Below, piece after piece: positions 17,431 through 25,590 of a DNA stretch of 64,000 nucleotides. Source of the DNA: CAWUEX02 sp963921305 (lineage in GTDB: Bacteria > Pseudomonadota > Alphaproteobacteria > Rhodospirillales > Rhodospirillaceae). Numbering within the stretch: position 1 is the first letter of the stretch; each line of letters starts with the position of its first letter. The DNA lies in contig CAWUEX030000002.1 of assembly GCA_963921305.4 (NCBI GenBank), positions 1,860,001-1,924,000 of the forward strand. Reading direction: 5' to 3'. Below the pieces are notes generated by a model, which did no database searches, was not told where the DNA came from, and was given only the letters and a program-made list of their open reading frames with translations. The position numbers were made by a program, and so were the translations under genes.

Positions 17431-18303
17431 TTAGGGGCTTCCGCAAGCCGCTTCGCCGCAGTCGTAAACCAAGACGGGGCCCGTTTTCCAGCGCACGATG
17501 TCATCGAAGTAGTTATTGCCATCTACGTCAATGGCGTCGTCCTGGTGGCATACGGTTCCTGAGGAATCGCATGTGCCGTCATCGTTCTGCTCTTGAACCG
17601 TATTGCCGGCGCCACGAGGGTTCGTCCGTGCCGCGTCAGACTGCGCTGCGCGGCCGCCACTGGTGTCGGGGCCATGACTGATCAGCACATACGCTGCCGC
17701 TGTGGTAATCGCCGAGACGCCGCCGGGGTCAGCGTCAGAAACATCCAAACATCCAATCGGAAAGGTTGTTCCGGTGCGGGTGAAGCCGCCAGTGCCACTG
17801 GAACTCGCGACCGCCGTGTTTGAAAAATCGTCGCAGTTGGTCCCAGTAAAATCCTGACTCGAGACATGGTACGAGATGTAGGTGCCCCATTCATCCGTGA
17901 CATCGGCTTGAGACAGCCCAAGGGTAATCCAGGGAACAATATTTCGTACTCCGTTGGCAGGGGTAGCGCCCGGGAAACACGCATTCGAGCCGCCACCCGC
18001 GCACGTCGCGCTGTTGGCGCCGGCTCCGGTCTGATGAATACCAGCTTGGGCACCGGCATCAGAGCTATCCGCAGGGCAGGGCAGGCAGTTGTTCTGAATG
18101 GCATATAGCACCAGCGCATCCTCGATCTTGTCGAGTTTGTTCTCCGTGGTTGTCACCTGCGCGTTGCGGACCACGGGGGCGAGGGCGACCAGCCCACCGG
18201 AGAGCAGTAGGCCGATCACAACCAAAACGATGGCGATTTCGATCAGCGTGAAACCCGATGTCTTGTGCTCTTCGGACCCTTTTCGAGTGTTTCCTGCCGC
18301 CAT
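17431..18303 (-). CDS. Type IV prepilin-like protein, Cys-rich (minor pilin)
   Basis: Prepilin with leader ending ..EEHKTSG before FTLIEIAIVLVVIGLLL, Glu at +5. The ATG at 18303 is chosen because AGAAGGGG lies upstream of it; an in-frame ATG at 18390 would add 29 residues with no such site. After the helix, the segment LVLYAIQNNCLPCPADSS is typical of a pilin subgroup with paired Cys. More cysteines follow (ATCAGGGSNACF, TNCDDF, GTCDSSGTVC, DCGEAAC), suggesting several disulfides. It is transcribed towards the transglycosylase, pilT and pilU. Confidence 0.88.
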   Translation of the reverse strand: MAAGNTRKGSEEHKTSGFTLIEIAIVLVVIGLLLSGGLVALAPVVRNAQVTTTENKLDKIEDALVLYAIQNNCLPCPADSSDAGAQAGIHQTGAGANSATCAGGGSNACFPGATPANGVRNIVPWITLGLSQADVTDEWGTYISYHVSSQDFTGTNCDDFSNTAVASSSGTGGFTRTGTTFPIGCLDVSDADPGGVSAITTAAAYVLISHGPDTSGGRAAQSDAARTNPRGAGNTVQEQNDDGTCDSSGTVCHQDDAIDVDGNNYFDDIVRWKTGPVLVYDCGEAACGSP

Positions 18304-18555
18304 TGTGAAGCCCCTTCTTCTAACCTGTATTTCATTCTTGCCAATCAGCTTGAATGCCGGGTTAACGAGCATCTTTGCCCTTGTTTTCATTACATTTTTA
18401 AGCCTTCAGCCGAGTTGTGCGCTCGGCCCATCCCCTAGGGCGGAGTTTCCGTCATTCCTGCCCATTGCGCAAGGCTATCGGCGGGTTGGCAGGCCGTTTG
18501 GGCCCGCAACAGTGTTGGTGGGGCCCTGCGAACCGGATGTGCTAAAACCCCGGTT

Positions 18556-19347
18556 ATGTGGGTCGATGTTGTTGATCTCAGGGACTTCTATGCCGGACCT
18601 CTCGGCCGGCTGGTGCGCCGGGTGCTCAGGCGGCGCGTCCGCGATCTATGGCCAGACGTTGGCGGTCAGCGCGTTCTTGGTATCGGGTTCGCCACACCAT
18701 TCCTAAGCCAGTTCCGGGACGAGGCAGAGCGGGTCGTCGCCACCATGCCGCCGGCCCAAGGCGTGATGCACTGGCCCGAGGGCCAGCCCGGTCTCACCGC
18801 GCTGGCGGAAGAAACCGCGCTGCCGTTTCCGGATCGTATGTTCGACCGCATCATCCTGGTGCACGCGGTGGAAAGCAGCGCCCATTTCCGCGAGTTGTTG
18901 CGTGAATGCTGGCGTATTCTTGCCGATGGCGGGCGCCTCATGGTTATCGTGCCCAACCGGCGTGGTATATGGGCCCGCATCGAACGCTCGCCCTTTGCGC
19001 AAGGCCGGCCGTACTCGATGGCGCAGCTGAGCCGTTTGCTCCGCGATGTTTTGTTCGCACCTGTGCAGAAGACAACGGCGCTGTTCTTCCCTCCGGTGTG
19101 GTGGCCGCTTTTCACGTCATGGACGCTGGGTGTCGAGCGGATAGGGCGCCGCTTCTTCCCGACCTTCGCCGGAGTCAATATCATCGAAGCCAACAAGCAG
19201 ATTTACGCCGCTCCTCCCGAGGCCAATGCGGCGCGGCGACTTAAAGATTATATCCTGGTTCCCAATGGTGCTGCGGCAGCCCGTAGCGCGAACGAAGCCA
19301 GACGGGCGCGTGCTAGCGCTTCAGAAGAAACAACGCCTGCTCGCTGA
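18556..19347 (+). CDS. Class I SAM-dependent methyltransferase
   Basis: A 263-residue methyltransferase of the type 11 fold. Motif I is QRVLGIGFATPFL, post-motif acidic and TALPFPDRMFDRIILVHAVE give the motif IV region, and LRECWRILADGGRLMVIVPNRRG is the characteristic helix plus motif VI. The C-terminal part is basic with no added domain. It converges on metW with a 35-base overlap at the 3' ends. Substrate not predictable; similar genes often neighbour metXW in alphaproteobacteria. Confidence 0.8.
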   Translation: MWVDVVDLRDFYAGPLGRLVRRVLRRRVRDLWPDVGGQRVLGIGFATPFLSQFRDEAERVVATMPPAQGVMHWPEGQPGLTALAEETALPFPDRMFDRIILVHAVESSAHFRELLRECWRILADGGRLMVIVPNRRGIWARIERSPFAQGRPYSMAQLSRLLRDVLFAPVQKTTALFFPPVWWPLFTSWTLGVERIGRRFFPTFAGVNIIEANKQIYAAPPEANAARRLKDYILVPNGAAAARSANEARRARASASEETTPAR

Positions 19348-19954
19348 AAAGGTTGGCCAATTTTCCCGTCGCGGCCAAGCCTTGCTTCTCTCCTGCCGCG
19401 TCCAGTGCGTATCCGGCTTCGATGGTGACGCCGAGTTCATCGACGAGAGACAAGAAGTCCTTGATCGTACAGAGGTGGATGTTCTCAGTGCCGTACCAGG
19501 TTTCCGGCAACGTGGATGTCGTTGGCATGCGGCCACCGAATAAAAGCGACAGACGTACCGCCCAGTAGCCGAAGTTCGGGAACGACACCACGGCGTGTTT
19601 ACCCAGGCGCAATAGGTTCTCGAGCACTTCTTTCGGATTGTGGGTCGCCTGAAGCGTCTGACTTAGGATCACATAGTCAAATGCGTCGGCCGGGTAGTTT
19701 TGCAGGTCTGTTTCCAGGTTGCCTTGAATCACCGGCAGCCCATGACGCACCGCCGCTTTGACGCGGGCCATGGAGAGTTCCAGTCCGCGGCCGTCCACTT
19801 GTTTTTCATCCCGCAAATAGGCCAACAGCGTTCCGTCACCGCACCCCACATCGAGCACGCGGCTTCCCGGTTTGATTTGGTCGGCGATGAGGCGCAGGTC
19901 GACACGCAAGCTGTCGAACGCGACCTTCCGGTTTCGCGCGTCGGCGTCACTCAT
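19313..19954 (-). CDS. metW: Methionine biosynthesis protein MetW
   Basis: SAM-methyltransferase-like protein of 213 residues that works with MetX in the acylhomoserine step of methionine synthesis. Motif I is SRVLDVGCGDGTLLAYL, then VDGRGLEL, and the MetW-typical DYVILSQTLQATHNPKEVL and VVSFPNFGYWAVRL, WYGTENIHLCTI. Its ATG lies inside the 3' end of metX (8-base overlap), the standard metXW arrangement, giving coupled translation. Confidence 0.95.
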   Translation of the reverse strand: MSDADARNRKVAFDSLRVDLRLIADQIKPGSRVLDVGCGDGTLLAYLRDEKQVDGRGLELSMARVKAAVRHGLPVIQGNLETDLQNYPADAFDYVILSQTLQATHNPKEVLENLLRLGKHAVVSFPNFGYWAVRLSLLFGGRMPTTSTLPETWYGTENIHLCTIKDFLSLVDELGVTIEAGYALDAAGEKQGLAATGKLANLFSEQALFLLKR

Positions 19955-21128
19955 CGTCTATCTCTGAGTCTGCGTTGCCCAGACCGGCCTCCTGCGCCAC
20001 GCCTCTGAGAAAGCCGCGCAGGGTCTGATGGAAATCCGGTTCGTCGAGCAGGAACGCGTCGTGGCCCTTGTCTGATTCAATTTCGACAAAGCTTACTTTC
20101 GCCGCGTTGGCATTCAACGCGCGCACGATCTCCCGGCTCTCCGCAGTCGGGAACAACCAGTCCGATGTGAATGAAATCAGGCAAAACTGGACCGGTGTAT
20201 CCTTGAACGCATTGGCCAGAACACCACCGTTTTCTTCCGCCAGATCGAAGTAGTCCATTGCTCGCGTGATGTAGAGGTAGGAATTCGCATCGAACCGGTC
20301 GACAAAAGTATACCCCTGATGCCGCAGATAGCTTTCCACCTGAAAATCCGCATCGAAGCCGTAGGTTAGATTGTCGCGGTCTTGCAGGCGGCGGCCGAAC
20401 TTTGTGTGCAGAGACGGCTCGGACAGATAGGTGATGTGCGCCGTCATGCGCGCCACCGCCAGGCCGCGTTTGGGGACGGTGTTTTCTTCCAGGTAGTTGC
20501 CCTGCTGCCAGTCCGGGTCGGCCATGATGGCTTGCCGCCCGACCTCGTGAAACGCAATGTTTTGTGCGGAATGGCGATAAGACCCGGCAATCGGGATGGC
20601 GGACACCACGCGCTCCGGAAACCTGTGGGCCCACTCAAGGGCCTGCATCGCGCCCATGGACCCGCCGAGGACGCAAAACACCTTGTCGATGCCCAGTTGA
20701 TCAAGCAGCCGCGCTTGCGCCTGGACCATGTCGCGGATGGTGATGACCGGAAAGCGCAGGCCGTAGGGCCGGCCCGATTCAGGGTTGATCTCCTTCGGAC
20801 CCGTCGACCCCATGCAGCCGCCCAGCACGTTGGTGCACACCACATAATACCGATTGGTGTCGATAATCTTTCCCGGGCCAACCAGGTCGTCCCACCACCC
20901 CCCTTTGCCCGTCACCGGATGAGCACTGGCGACGTACTGGTCCATGGTCAACGCATGACAGATCAGGATGGTATTGGTCTTGTCCGCATTGAGCTCGCCG
21001 TAGGTCTGATACGCCAAGGTGACGGGGGACAGTGATATGCCCGACTGCAGCACCAGCGGGCCCTCCAGGGTCATCCTGAGAGCCGCGGACTCCGCGTCAC
21101 CGGCGGGGGCTGAAGTTGAAGTCGGCAT
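19947..21128 (-). CDS. metX: Homoserine O-acyltransferase MetX
   Basis: Alpha/beta-hydrolase-fold acyltransferase of 393 residues that acylates homoserine, the first committed step of methionine synthesis. The nucleophile elbow is LGGSMGAMQALEW (Ser), the catalytic Asp is in ISFTSDWLFP and the His in DKGHDAFLLD. LAYQTYGELNADKTN and NVLGGCMGSTGP are typical of MetX. Acetyl versus succinyl donor cannot be decided from what I can see. The 5' leader contains a hairpin (see 21155-21188). Divergent from hisC. Confidence 0.95.
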   Translation of the reverse strand: MPTSTSAPAGDAESAALRMTLEGPLVLQSGISLSPVTLAYQTYGELNADKTNTILICHALTMDQYVASAHPVTGKGGWWDDLVGPGKIIDTNRYYVVCTNVLGGCMGSTGPKEINPESGRPYGLRFPVITIRDMVQAQARLLDQLGIDKVFCVLGGSMGAMQALEWAHRFPERVVSAIPIAGSYRHSAQNIAFHEVGRQAIMADPDWQQGNYLEENTVPKRGLAVARMTAHITYLSEPSLHTKFGRRLQDRDNLTYGFDADFQVESYLRHQGYTFVDRFDANSYLYITRAMDYFDLAEENGGVLANAFKDTPVQFCLISFTSDWLFPTAESREIVRALNANAAKVSFVEIESDKGHDAFLLDEPDFHQTLRGFLRGVAQEAGLGNADSEIDDE

Positions 21129-21154
21129 TGGCCGCTCTTCCCAACACTGCGTAA

Positions 21155-21188
21155 GACACGGAAAACAGCCGCAAGTGGCTGCTGTGTC
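21155..21188 (-). promoter_or_regulatory. Hairpin in the metX leader
   Basis: Two stacked stems: outer GACAC/GTGTC and inner CAGCC/GGCTG, separated by a six-base internal strand and closed by a six-base loop. It begins 26 bases before the metX start on the metX-sense strand. A TTGACA hexamer overlaps its 5' side on the minus strand. It could be a 5'-UTR control element, or a simple operator hairpin; it does not fit the SAM-II riboswitch sequence pattern. Confidence 0.3.
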
Positions 21189-21267
21189 AATGTTTTCTTT
21201 GCTTTCGCCGGGCCTTGCAACTAAGACTCAGCCCGTTCTCAGGCCCTCAAACCCAAGAGTAAACGCC

Positions 21268-22368
21268 ATGCCGTTGCCTCAACCCCGGGCCGGACTCATG
21301 GAGATTCCTCTCTATGAGGGCGGCAAGTCGAGCCTCAGCGGGCGCGATCGGGTGATTAAACTGTCCTCTAATGAGAGCGCCCTCGGCCCCAGCCCGAAGG
21401 CGGTGGCGGCCTATGAGACGGCGGCGGCCAAGCTTGCCCGCTATCCGGATAGCAGCGCGGCAGACTTGAAAGCGGCCATCGGAGAGGTTCATGGCCTTGA
21501 TGCCGCGCACCTCATTTGCGGTGCCGGGTCGGATGAAATTCTGTGTTTGGTCTGCCGTGCCTATGCCGGCCCCGGCGATGAGATCATTCACACCGAACAC
21601 GGCTTTCTCATGTACGGCATTTACGCTCGCAGTGTCGGCGCGACGCCTGTGGCCGTGCCTGAGACGAATCTTACGGCTGATGTCGACGCCATACTCGCCG
21701 CCGTAACGAACGCAACACGTATAGTGTTCCTGGCCAACCCCAACAACCCAACCGGAACCGTGTTGGCGGCGGCAGAGGTCGACCGCCTGCGTGCGGAACT
21801 CCGCGAGGATATCGTGCTGGTGCTGGATGGCGCCTATGCCGAGTTCATGGGTGACGCGAACTATGACGGCGCGTTTGGATTGGCAGCCTCAACGGAAAAT
21901 ACGGTTGTGACCCGCACCTTCAGCAAGATTTACGGCTTGGCCAGCTTGCGCGTCGGCTGGGCGGTTGCGGCGCGCAGCGTCATTGAAACGCTCGAACGCT
22001 TGCGCAGCCCGTTCAACCTCAATGGAGCGGCGCTGGCAGCAGCAGCCGCGGCCATGCGTGACACAGCCCACACCGCAGCGGCGCAGGCCCACAACGCGAA
22101 ATGGATGGGTATTGCCGTGCAGCGTCTGCGCGCGCTCGGCCTCGACATCATTGGCGAGAGCGGCAACTTCGTTCTGCCTAAATTCCCGGGTGACACAGGC
22201 CGCACCGCAGCAGATGCCGACGCGTTCCTGCAGAGCAAAGGCATCATCGCGCGCCGGGTTGAGAATTACGGCTTGCCGGATCACTTGCGCATCACCATCG
22301 GGACCGACGACGAGGTCGAGACGGTTCTCGCCGCGTTGACTGAGTTCATGGAGGCCGGTGATGGCTGA
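21268..22368 (+). CDS. hisC: Histidinol-phosphate aminotransferase
   Basis: PLP-dependent class I/II aminotransferase (366 residues), converting imidazole-acetol phosphate and glutamate to histidinol phosphate; in many alphaproteobacteria it also transaminates aromatic amino acids. Motifs: KLSSNESALGPSP, AGSDEILCLVCRAY, NPNNPTGTV, the PLP lysine in TFSKIYGLASLRVGW. The ATG at 21268 gives the usual length; the frame is open further upstream into the metX divergent region but with no homology. It overlaps tyrA, matching a shared role in aromatic amino-acid synthesis. Confidence 0.93.
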   Translation: MPLPQPRAGLMEIPLYEGGKSSLSGRDRVIKLSSNESALGPSPKAVAAYETAAAKLARYPDSSAADLKAAIGEVHGLDAAHLICGAGSDEILCLVCRAYAGPGDEIIHTEHGFLMYGIYARSVGATPVAVPETNLTADVDAILAAVTNATRIVFLANPNNPTGTVLAAAEVDRLRAELREDIVLVLDGAYAEFMGDANYDGAFGLAASTENTVVTRTFSKIYGLASLRVGWAVAARSVIETLERLRSPFNLNGAALAAAAAAMRDTAHTAAAQAHNAKWMGIAVQRLRALGLDIIGESGNFVLPKFPGDTGRTAADADAFLQSKGIIARRVENYGLPDHLRITIGTDDEVETVLAALTEFMEAGDG

Positions 22369-23248
22369 CGTTATGTTTGAGAAGGTGGCCTTCATCGGCA
22401 TGGGCCTGATCGGGTCCAGCATGGCCCGGCGCATGAGGGCCGACGGCCTCGCCCAAGAGATCATCTGTTGTGCGCGCTCCAAGGAGACCCGGGCGAAAGC
22501 GCTGGACCTTGGGCTGGCCACCAAGGCGGTCGAGAATCCCGCTGCCGCTGTTTACGGGGCGGACCTCGTGGTCGTTGCCACACCCATCGGCAGCTACGGC
22601 ACCGTGGCTGAGGCCATTGCGCCTGTGTTGAAAGCCGGTGCCATTGTCACCGATGTCGGCTCGGTCAAGCAGTCCGTGGTCGAGACCATGTCGGCTCATC
22701 TGCCCAGCATGGCCTGTTTTGTGCCGGGACACCCCATCGCCGGAACGGAACATTCCGGTCCCGAGGCTGGTTTTCCCGAGTTGTTTGAAGGCCGGTGGAC
22801 CATCTTAACCCCGACGGACGACACAGATGCCGAGGCGCTGGAACGGGTGTCGGCCTTGTGGCGGGCGATGGGCGCCATGGTCGATCACATGACACCGGCC
22901 CACCACGACAGGGTGCTGGCGATTACGTCGCATCTGCCGCATCTCATCGCCTACACCATTGTCGGCACGGCGACCGACCTCGAGGATGACTTGCGGCAGG
23001 AAGTGATTAAATACTCCGCCTCCGGTTTCCGCGACTTCACGCGGATCGCGGCCTCCGACCCTGTCATGTGGCGTGATATTTTCCTCAACAATAAGGAGGC
23101 GACGCTGGAGATTCTTCAGCGCTTCTCGGAGGACCTTACGGCCTTGCAACGGGCCATCCGGCGTGGCGAAGGCCAAGAGCTCGAAGACTTGTTTGCCCGC
23201 ACGCGGAAAATCCGCCGTGGCATCATCGACGCCAATCAGGCGGAGTGA
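22361..23248 (+). CDS. tyrA: Prephenate/arogenate dehydrogenase
   Basis: NAD(P)-dependent oxidative decarboxylase of tyrosine synthesis, about 295 residues. Rossmann motif VAFIGMGLIGSSMARRM, then VATPIGSYG, VTDVGSVK, FVPGHPIAGTEHSGP and the HHDRVLAITSHLPHL segment with the catalytic His. The ATG at 22361 overlaps the hisC stop and is preceded by GGAGG; a GTG three bases upstream is the alternative. Downstream neighbours (GST, DUF2125, gamma-glutamylcyclotransferase) form a grouping seen in alphaproteobacteria. Confidence 0.94.
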   Translation: MADVMFEKVAFIGMGLIGSSMARRMRADGLAQEIICCARSKETRAKALDLGLATKAVENPAAAVYGADLVVVATPIGSYGTVAEAIAPVLKAGAIVTDVGSVKQSVVETMSAHLPSMACFVPGHPIAGTEHSGPEAGFPELFEGRWTILTPTDDTDAEALERVSALWRAMGAMVDHMTPAHHDRVLAITSHLPHLIAYTIVGTATDLEDDLRQEVIKYSASGFRDFTRIAASDPVMWRDIFLNNKEATLEILQRFSEDLTALQRAIRRGEGQELEDLFARTRKIRRGIIDANQAE

Positions 23249-23256
23249 GGTAGATC

Positions 23257-23913
23257 ATGTCGACGTCCCCGACTCTGGTGATCGCCAACAAAAGCTACTC
23301 GTCGTGGTCGTTGCGCCCGTGGTTGGCCATGGTGCACTTCGACGTGCCGTTTGAAGAAATCGTGATTCCGCTGGATCAAGATGCGACGGCAGCCCAGATT
23401 CGCGAGCACTCACCCGCAAGTAAAGTACCGGTGCTTCACCACGGCGGCATTACGGTTTGGGAGTCGCTGGCGATTCTCGACTACCTGTCCGAAGCCTTTT
23501 ACGACCGGCCGTGGTGGCCCGCTGATCCTCACGCCAAAGCGCATGCCCGCGCAATTGCTGCCGAAATGCATGCCGGGTTTGGGCCCCTGCGCCAAGCTAT
23601 GCCTATGAACTTACGCAAAGACTATCCGCCGCGCGACTGGCCGGACGACGTGAATGCGGACATCACCCGCATTCAAAGTCTGTGGCAGGCGGCCAGAGCC
23701 CAGTTCGGTACGGGCGGGCCGTTTCTGTTCGGTGACTTCACCATTGCCGATGCCATGTACGCTCCCGTGGTGACGCGCTTTCGCACCTATGCCGTGGATT
23801 TGGATGAAACCGCGCAGGCCTATTCCCGGGCGATCTACGATCTACCCGCCATGCAGCGCTGGAGCGCAGAGGCAGCCCAGGAGCCGTGGGCCATCGCCAA
23901 GTTCGACAGATGA
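23257..23913 (+). CDS. Glutathione S-transferase family protein
   Basis: A 218-residue GST-like protein. The thioredoxin-fold N-terminal domain starts NKSYSSWSLRPWLAM and has ASKVPVLHHGGITVWESLAILDYL, in which VPVL and ES bind the glutathione gamma-glutamyl part. The helical C-terminal domain ends GDFTIADAMYAPV, the N-capping box of GSTs. It starts nine bases after tyrA on the same strand, with GAGG upstream of the ATG. Substrate unknown. Confidence 0.88.
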   Translation: MSTSPTLVIANKSYSSWSLRPWLAMVHFDVPFEEIVIPLDQDATAAQIREHSPASKVPVLHHGGITVWESLAILDYLSEAFYDRPWWPADPHAKAHARAIAAEMHAGFGPLRQAMPMNLRKDYPPRDWPDDVNADITRIQSLWQAARAQFGTGGPFLFGDFTIADAMYAPVVTRFRTYAVDLDETAQAYSRAIYDLPAMQRWSAEAAQEPWAIAKFDR

Positions 23914-23926
23914 TCAGCCTGCTTGG

Positions 23927-24967
23927 CTAGTCCCACCTGACTTCCGGGACATCCATCACCTCAATCGGGCCGACAGATAACCGCCGGTCTTGAACCGAAA
24001 CTGGCACCGCAATCTCCGGCGCGCCGCCATCGTCAGGCCGCTGGGCCAATAAGTTCAGGATCAGAGTGGCGCTCTGTGCATCTCCTGCCGACACGCGTCC
24101 ATCGGCCACGAGCGCGTCCAAGGTCTCGTTGAACCCGCTAATGCGGGTCGAGAAGGCCGCAATCGGTTGCAGGTCTTGATCCAGAGCCAGGGTGCCGTCG
24201 GCGTCAATCCTCAGGGGCGGCCAATCCAACAGAAACCGCCTTACTTCCAGAGTTCCGCCATCTTCGCGCCAGTCGTCCAACGCGTCGGAGAGGCGGCCGG
24301 GCGTCATGGCGCCCAACATGTCCACATCCAGCCGAAGCGCAGGAATCGACCGGGAGAACGGGCGGGTGTCTGCGGCCAGCCTGATCGCATCCGCCGCGGC
24401 CACAAACCGCGCGTATGGCATGTCCGGGCTGCTCGGGCCATCGGCAAGTCCCAGCGCAACATTAAGGCGCGCCGCACCGAAAACGGGCAATCCGCCAGGG
24501 TCGAGGAGTTCCAGATCACCGAAGGTGAGGTCTGTGCTCTGTAACTGTCGCCTGCTGTCCAATCCCAGCTTGGTCACGGCCGTGAACGCCGTGATCGTCC
24601 ACGGCGCGCCGTCTTGTCCCGGGGCGCGAAAAGTCTGGCGGCCGGGCGTGAGAACCGAGAATTGGGTCAGGTCGAGAGATAAAGGGACGACCGTTGCGGT
24701 CTCTGCCGTCCACACCCATCCGCCGTCGGACAAAGGTGCGGCGACCTGAACGTCCTTAAGCTCGATCTGCGGCCATGAGGGAAAACCACGTACCTGCATC
24801 GGCTGATACGACACTGTCCAGCCTTGCCGACGTTGTGTCTCTATCCACTGTTCACTCAAGGTCTCGACTTGGCGGGCGATAAGGAACCAAGCACCCGCGT
24901 AGATCGCCGCAGCGGCGAGGAGTGCGGACGTTGTCCAAAAAGCAAAGCGGCGGAAGTTTGAACTCAT
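23927..24967 (-). CDS. DUF2125 domain-containing protein
   Basis: A 346-residue envelope protein: one N-terminal helix (FWTTSALLAAAAIYAGAWFLI) then a long beta-rich region. The segment WTVSYQPMQVRGFPSWPQIELKDV is the recognisable DUF2125 start, and FRAPGQDGAPW-like repeats follow. The family is largely alphaproteobacterial and of unknown function; the repeated beta units recall AsmA-type lipid-transfer or envelope proteins (inference). Converges with the GST gene and diverges from the ChaC-like gene. Confidence 0.8.
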   Translation of the reverse strand: MSSNFRRFAFWTTSALLAAAAIYAGAWFLIARQVETLSEQWIETQRRQGWTVSYQPMQVRGFPSWPQIELKDVQVAAPLSDGGWVWTAETATVVPLSLDLTQFSVLTPGRQTFRAPGQDGAPWTITAFTAVTKLGLDSRRQLQSTDLTFGDLELLDPGGLPVFGAARLNVALGLADGPSSPDMPYARFVAAADAIRLAADTRPFSRSIPALRLDVDMLGAMTPGRLSDALDDWREDGGTLEVRRFLLDWPPLRIDADGTLALDQDLQPIAAFSTRISGFNETLDALVADGRVSAGDAQSATLILNLLAQRPDDGGAPEIAVPVSVQDRRLSVGPIEVMDVPEVRWD

Positions 24968-25020
24968 GTGATCCAGAATGGCGTGGTTGACGGGCGGAAT
25001 TGTGGCGTTACAACGGCTCC

Positions 25021-25569
25021 ATGACCATCGATAAATTCTCGTCTCCCTACTGGGTCTTTGGCTATGGCTCGCTGATGTGGCGTCCGGGCTTTCCCTTTGC
25101 CGAAATGGCGCCCGCGCACCTTAAGGGCTGGCGCCGCGACATGTGCATTCAGTCCATCCACTACCGGGGCACACCGGATGTACCGGGCTTGGTCAGCGGC
25201 CTGACGCCTGGTGGGGCGTGCCAGGGGCGGGCCTACCGGATCGAACCTCAACATATCGAAAGCGTCATCGCCTATCTCGACGAACGGGAATTGGTCACCG
25301 ACGTTTATCTGCCCCAGCATCACGACGTTGCCTTGGCAGACGGCCGCACGGTCGCCGCACGGGTTTATGTCGCCGACACGTCCCACGATCAATTCGCCGG
25401 ACATTGGCCGCGCGAGCGTAAAGTCGAATACCTCCTGCAAGGGGTCGGGTCGGAAGGCCGCAGCCTTGAGTACCTCGCCAATATCGTCGAGCAGCTTAGT
25501 CAGCTGGGAATCGACGATGACGGGTTGAGCGATCTGCTGCGCACGGCCCAGGATGCAGACGGAGCCTAA
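25021..25569 (+). CDS. Gamma-glutamylcyclotransferase (ChaC family)
   Basis: Enzyme expected to cleave glutathione to 5-oxoproline and Cys-Gly in the cytosol. It carries the YWVFGYGSLMWRPGF substrate-binding loop at the N-terminus and the probable catalytic Glu in IAYLDEREL. The length (182 residues from the ATG at 25021) is normal for ChaC. A TTG 21 bases upstream is in frame but unlikely. The nearby GSTs and GFA proteins suggest active glutathione chemistry in this region. Confidence 0.88.
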   Translation: MTIDKFSSPYWVFGYGSLMWRPGFPFAEMAPAHLKGWRRDMCIQSIHYRGTPDVPGLVSGLTPGGACQGRAYRIEPQHIESVIAYLDERELVTDVYLPQHHDVALADGRTVAARVYVADTSHDQFAGHWPRERKVEYLLQGVGSEGRSLEYLANIVEQLSQLGIDDDGLSDLLRTAQDADGA

Positions 25570-25590
25570 CGCTGCCTTTGGACCAGGGGT

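Noticed and set aside
17409..17440. Rho-independent terminator after the Cys-rich pilin
   Set aside because: The AAGCCCC/GGGGCTT stem has an 18-base loop, overlaps the stop codon and is not followed by a T-run on the minus strand.
18391..18555. Upstream in-frame extension of the pilin gene
   Set aside because: The leader would be far longer than usual, and the ATG at 18303 has the better ribosome-binding site.
21129..21267. SAM-II riboswitch upstream of metX
   Set aside because: The conserved SAM-II core strings are not present on either strand; only the generic hairpin at 21155-21188 remains.
25570..25590. GGACC...GGTCC stem between the ChaC-like gene and the monooxygenase as a terminator
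   Set aside because: No T-run on either side and the loop is long; could form, but termination is not supported.
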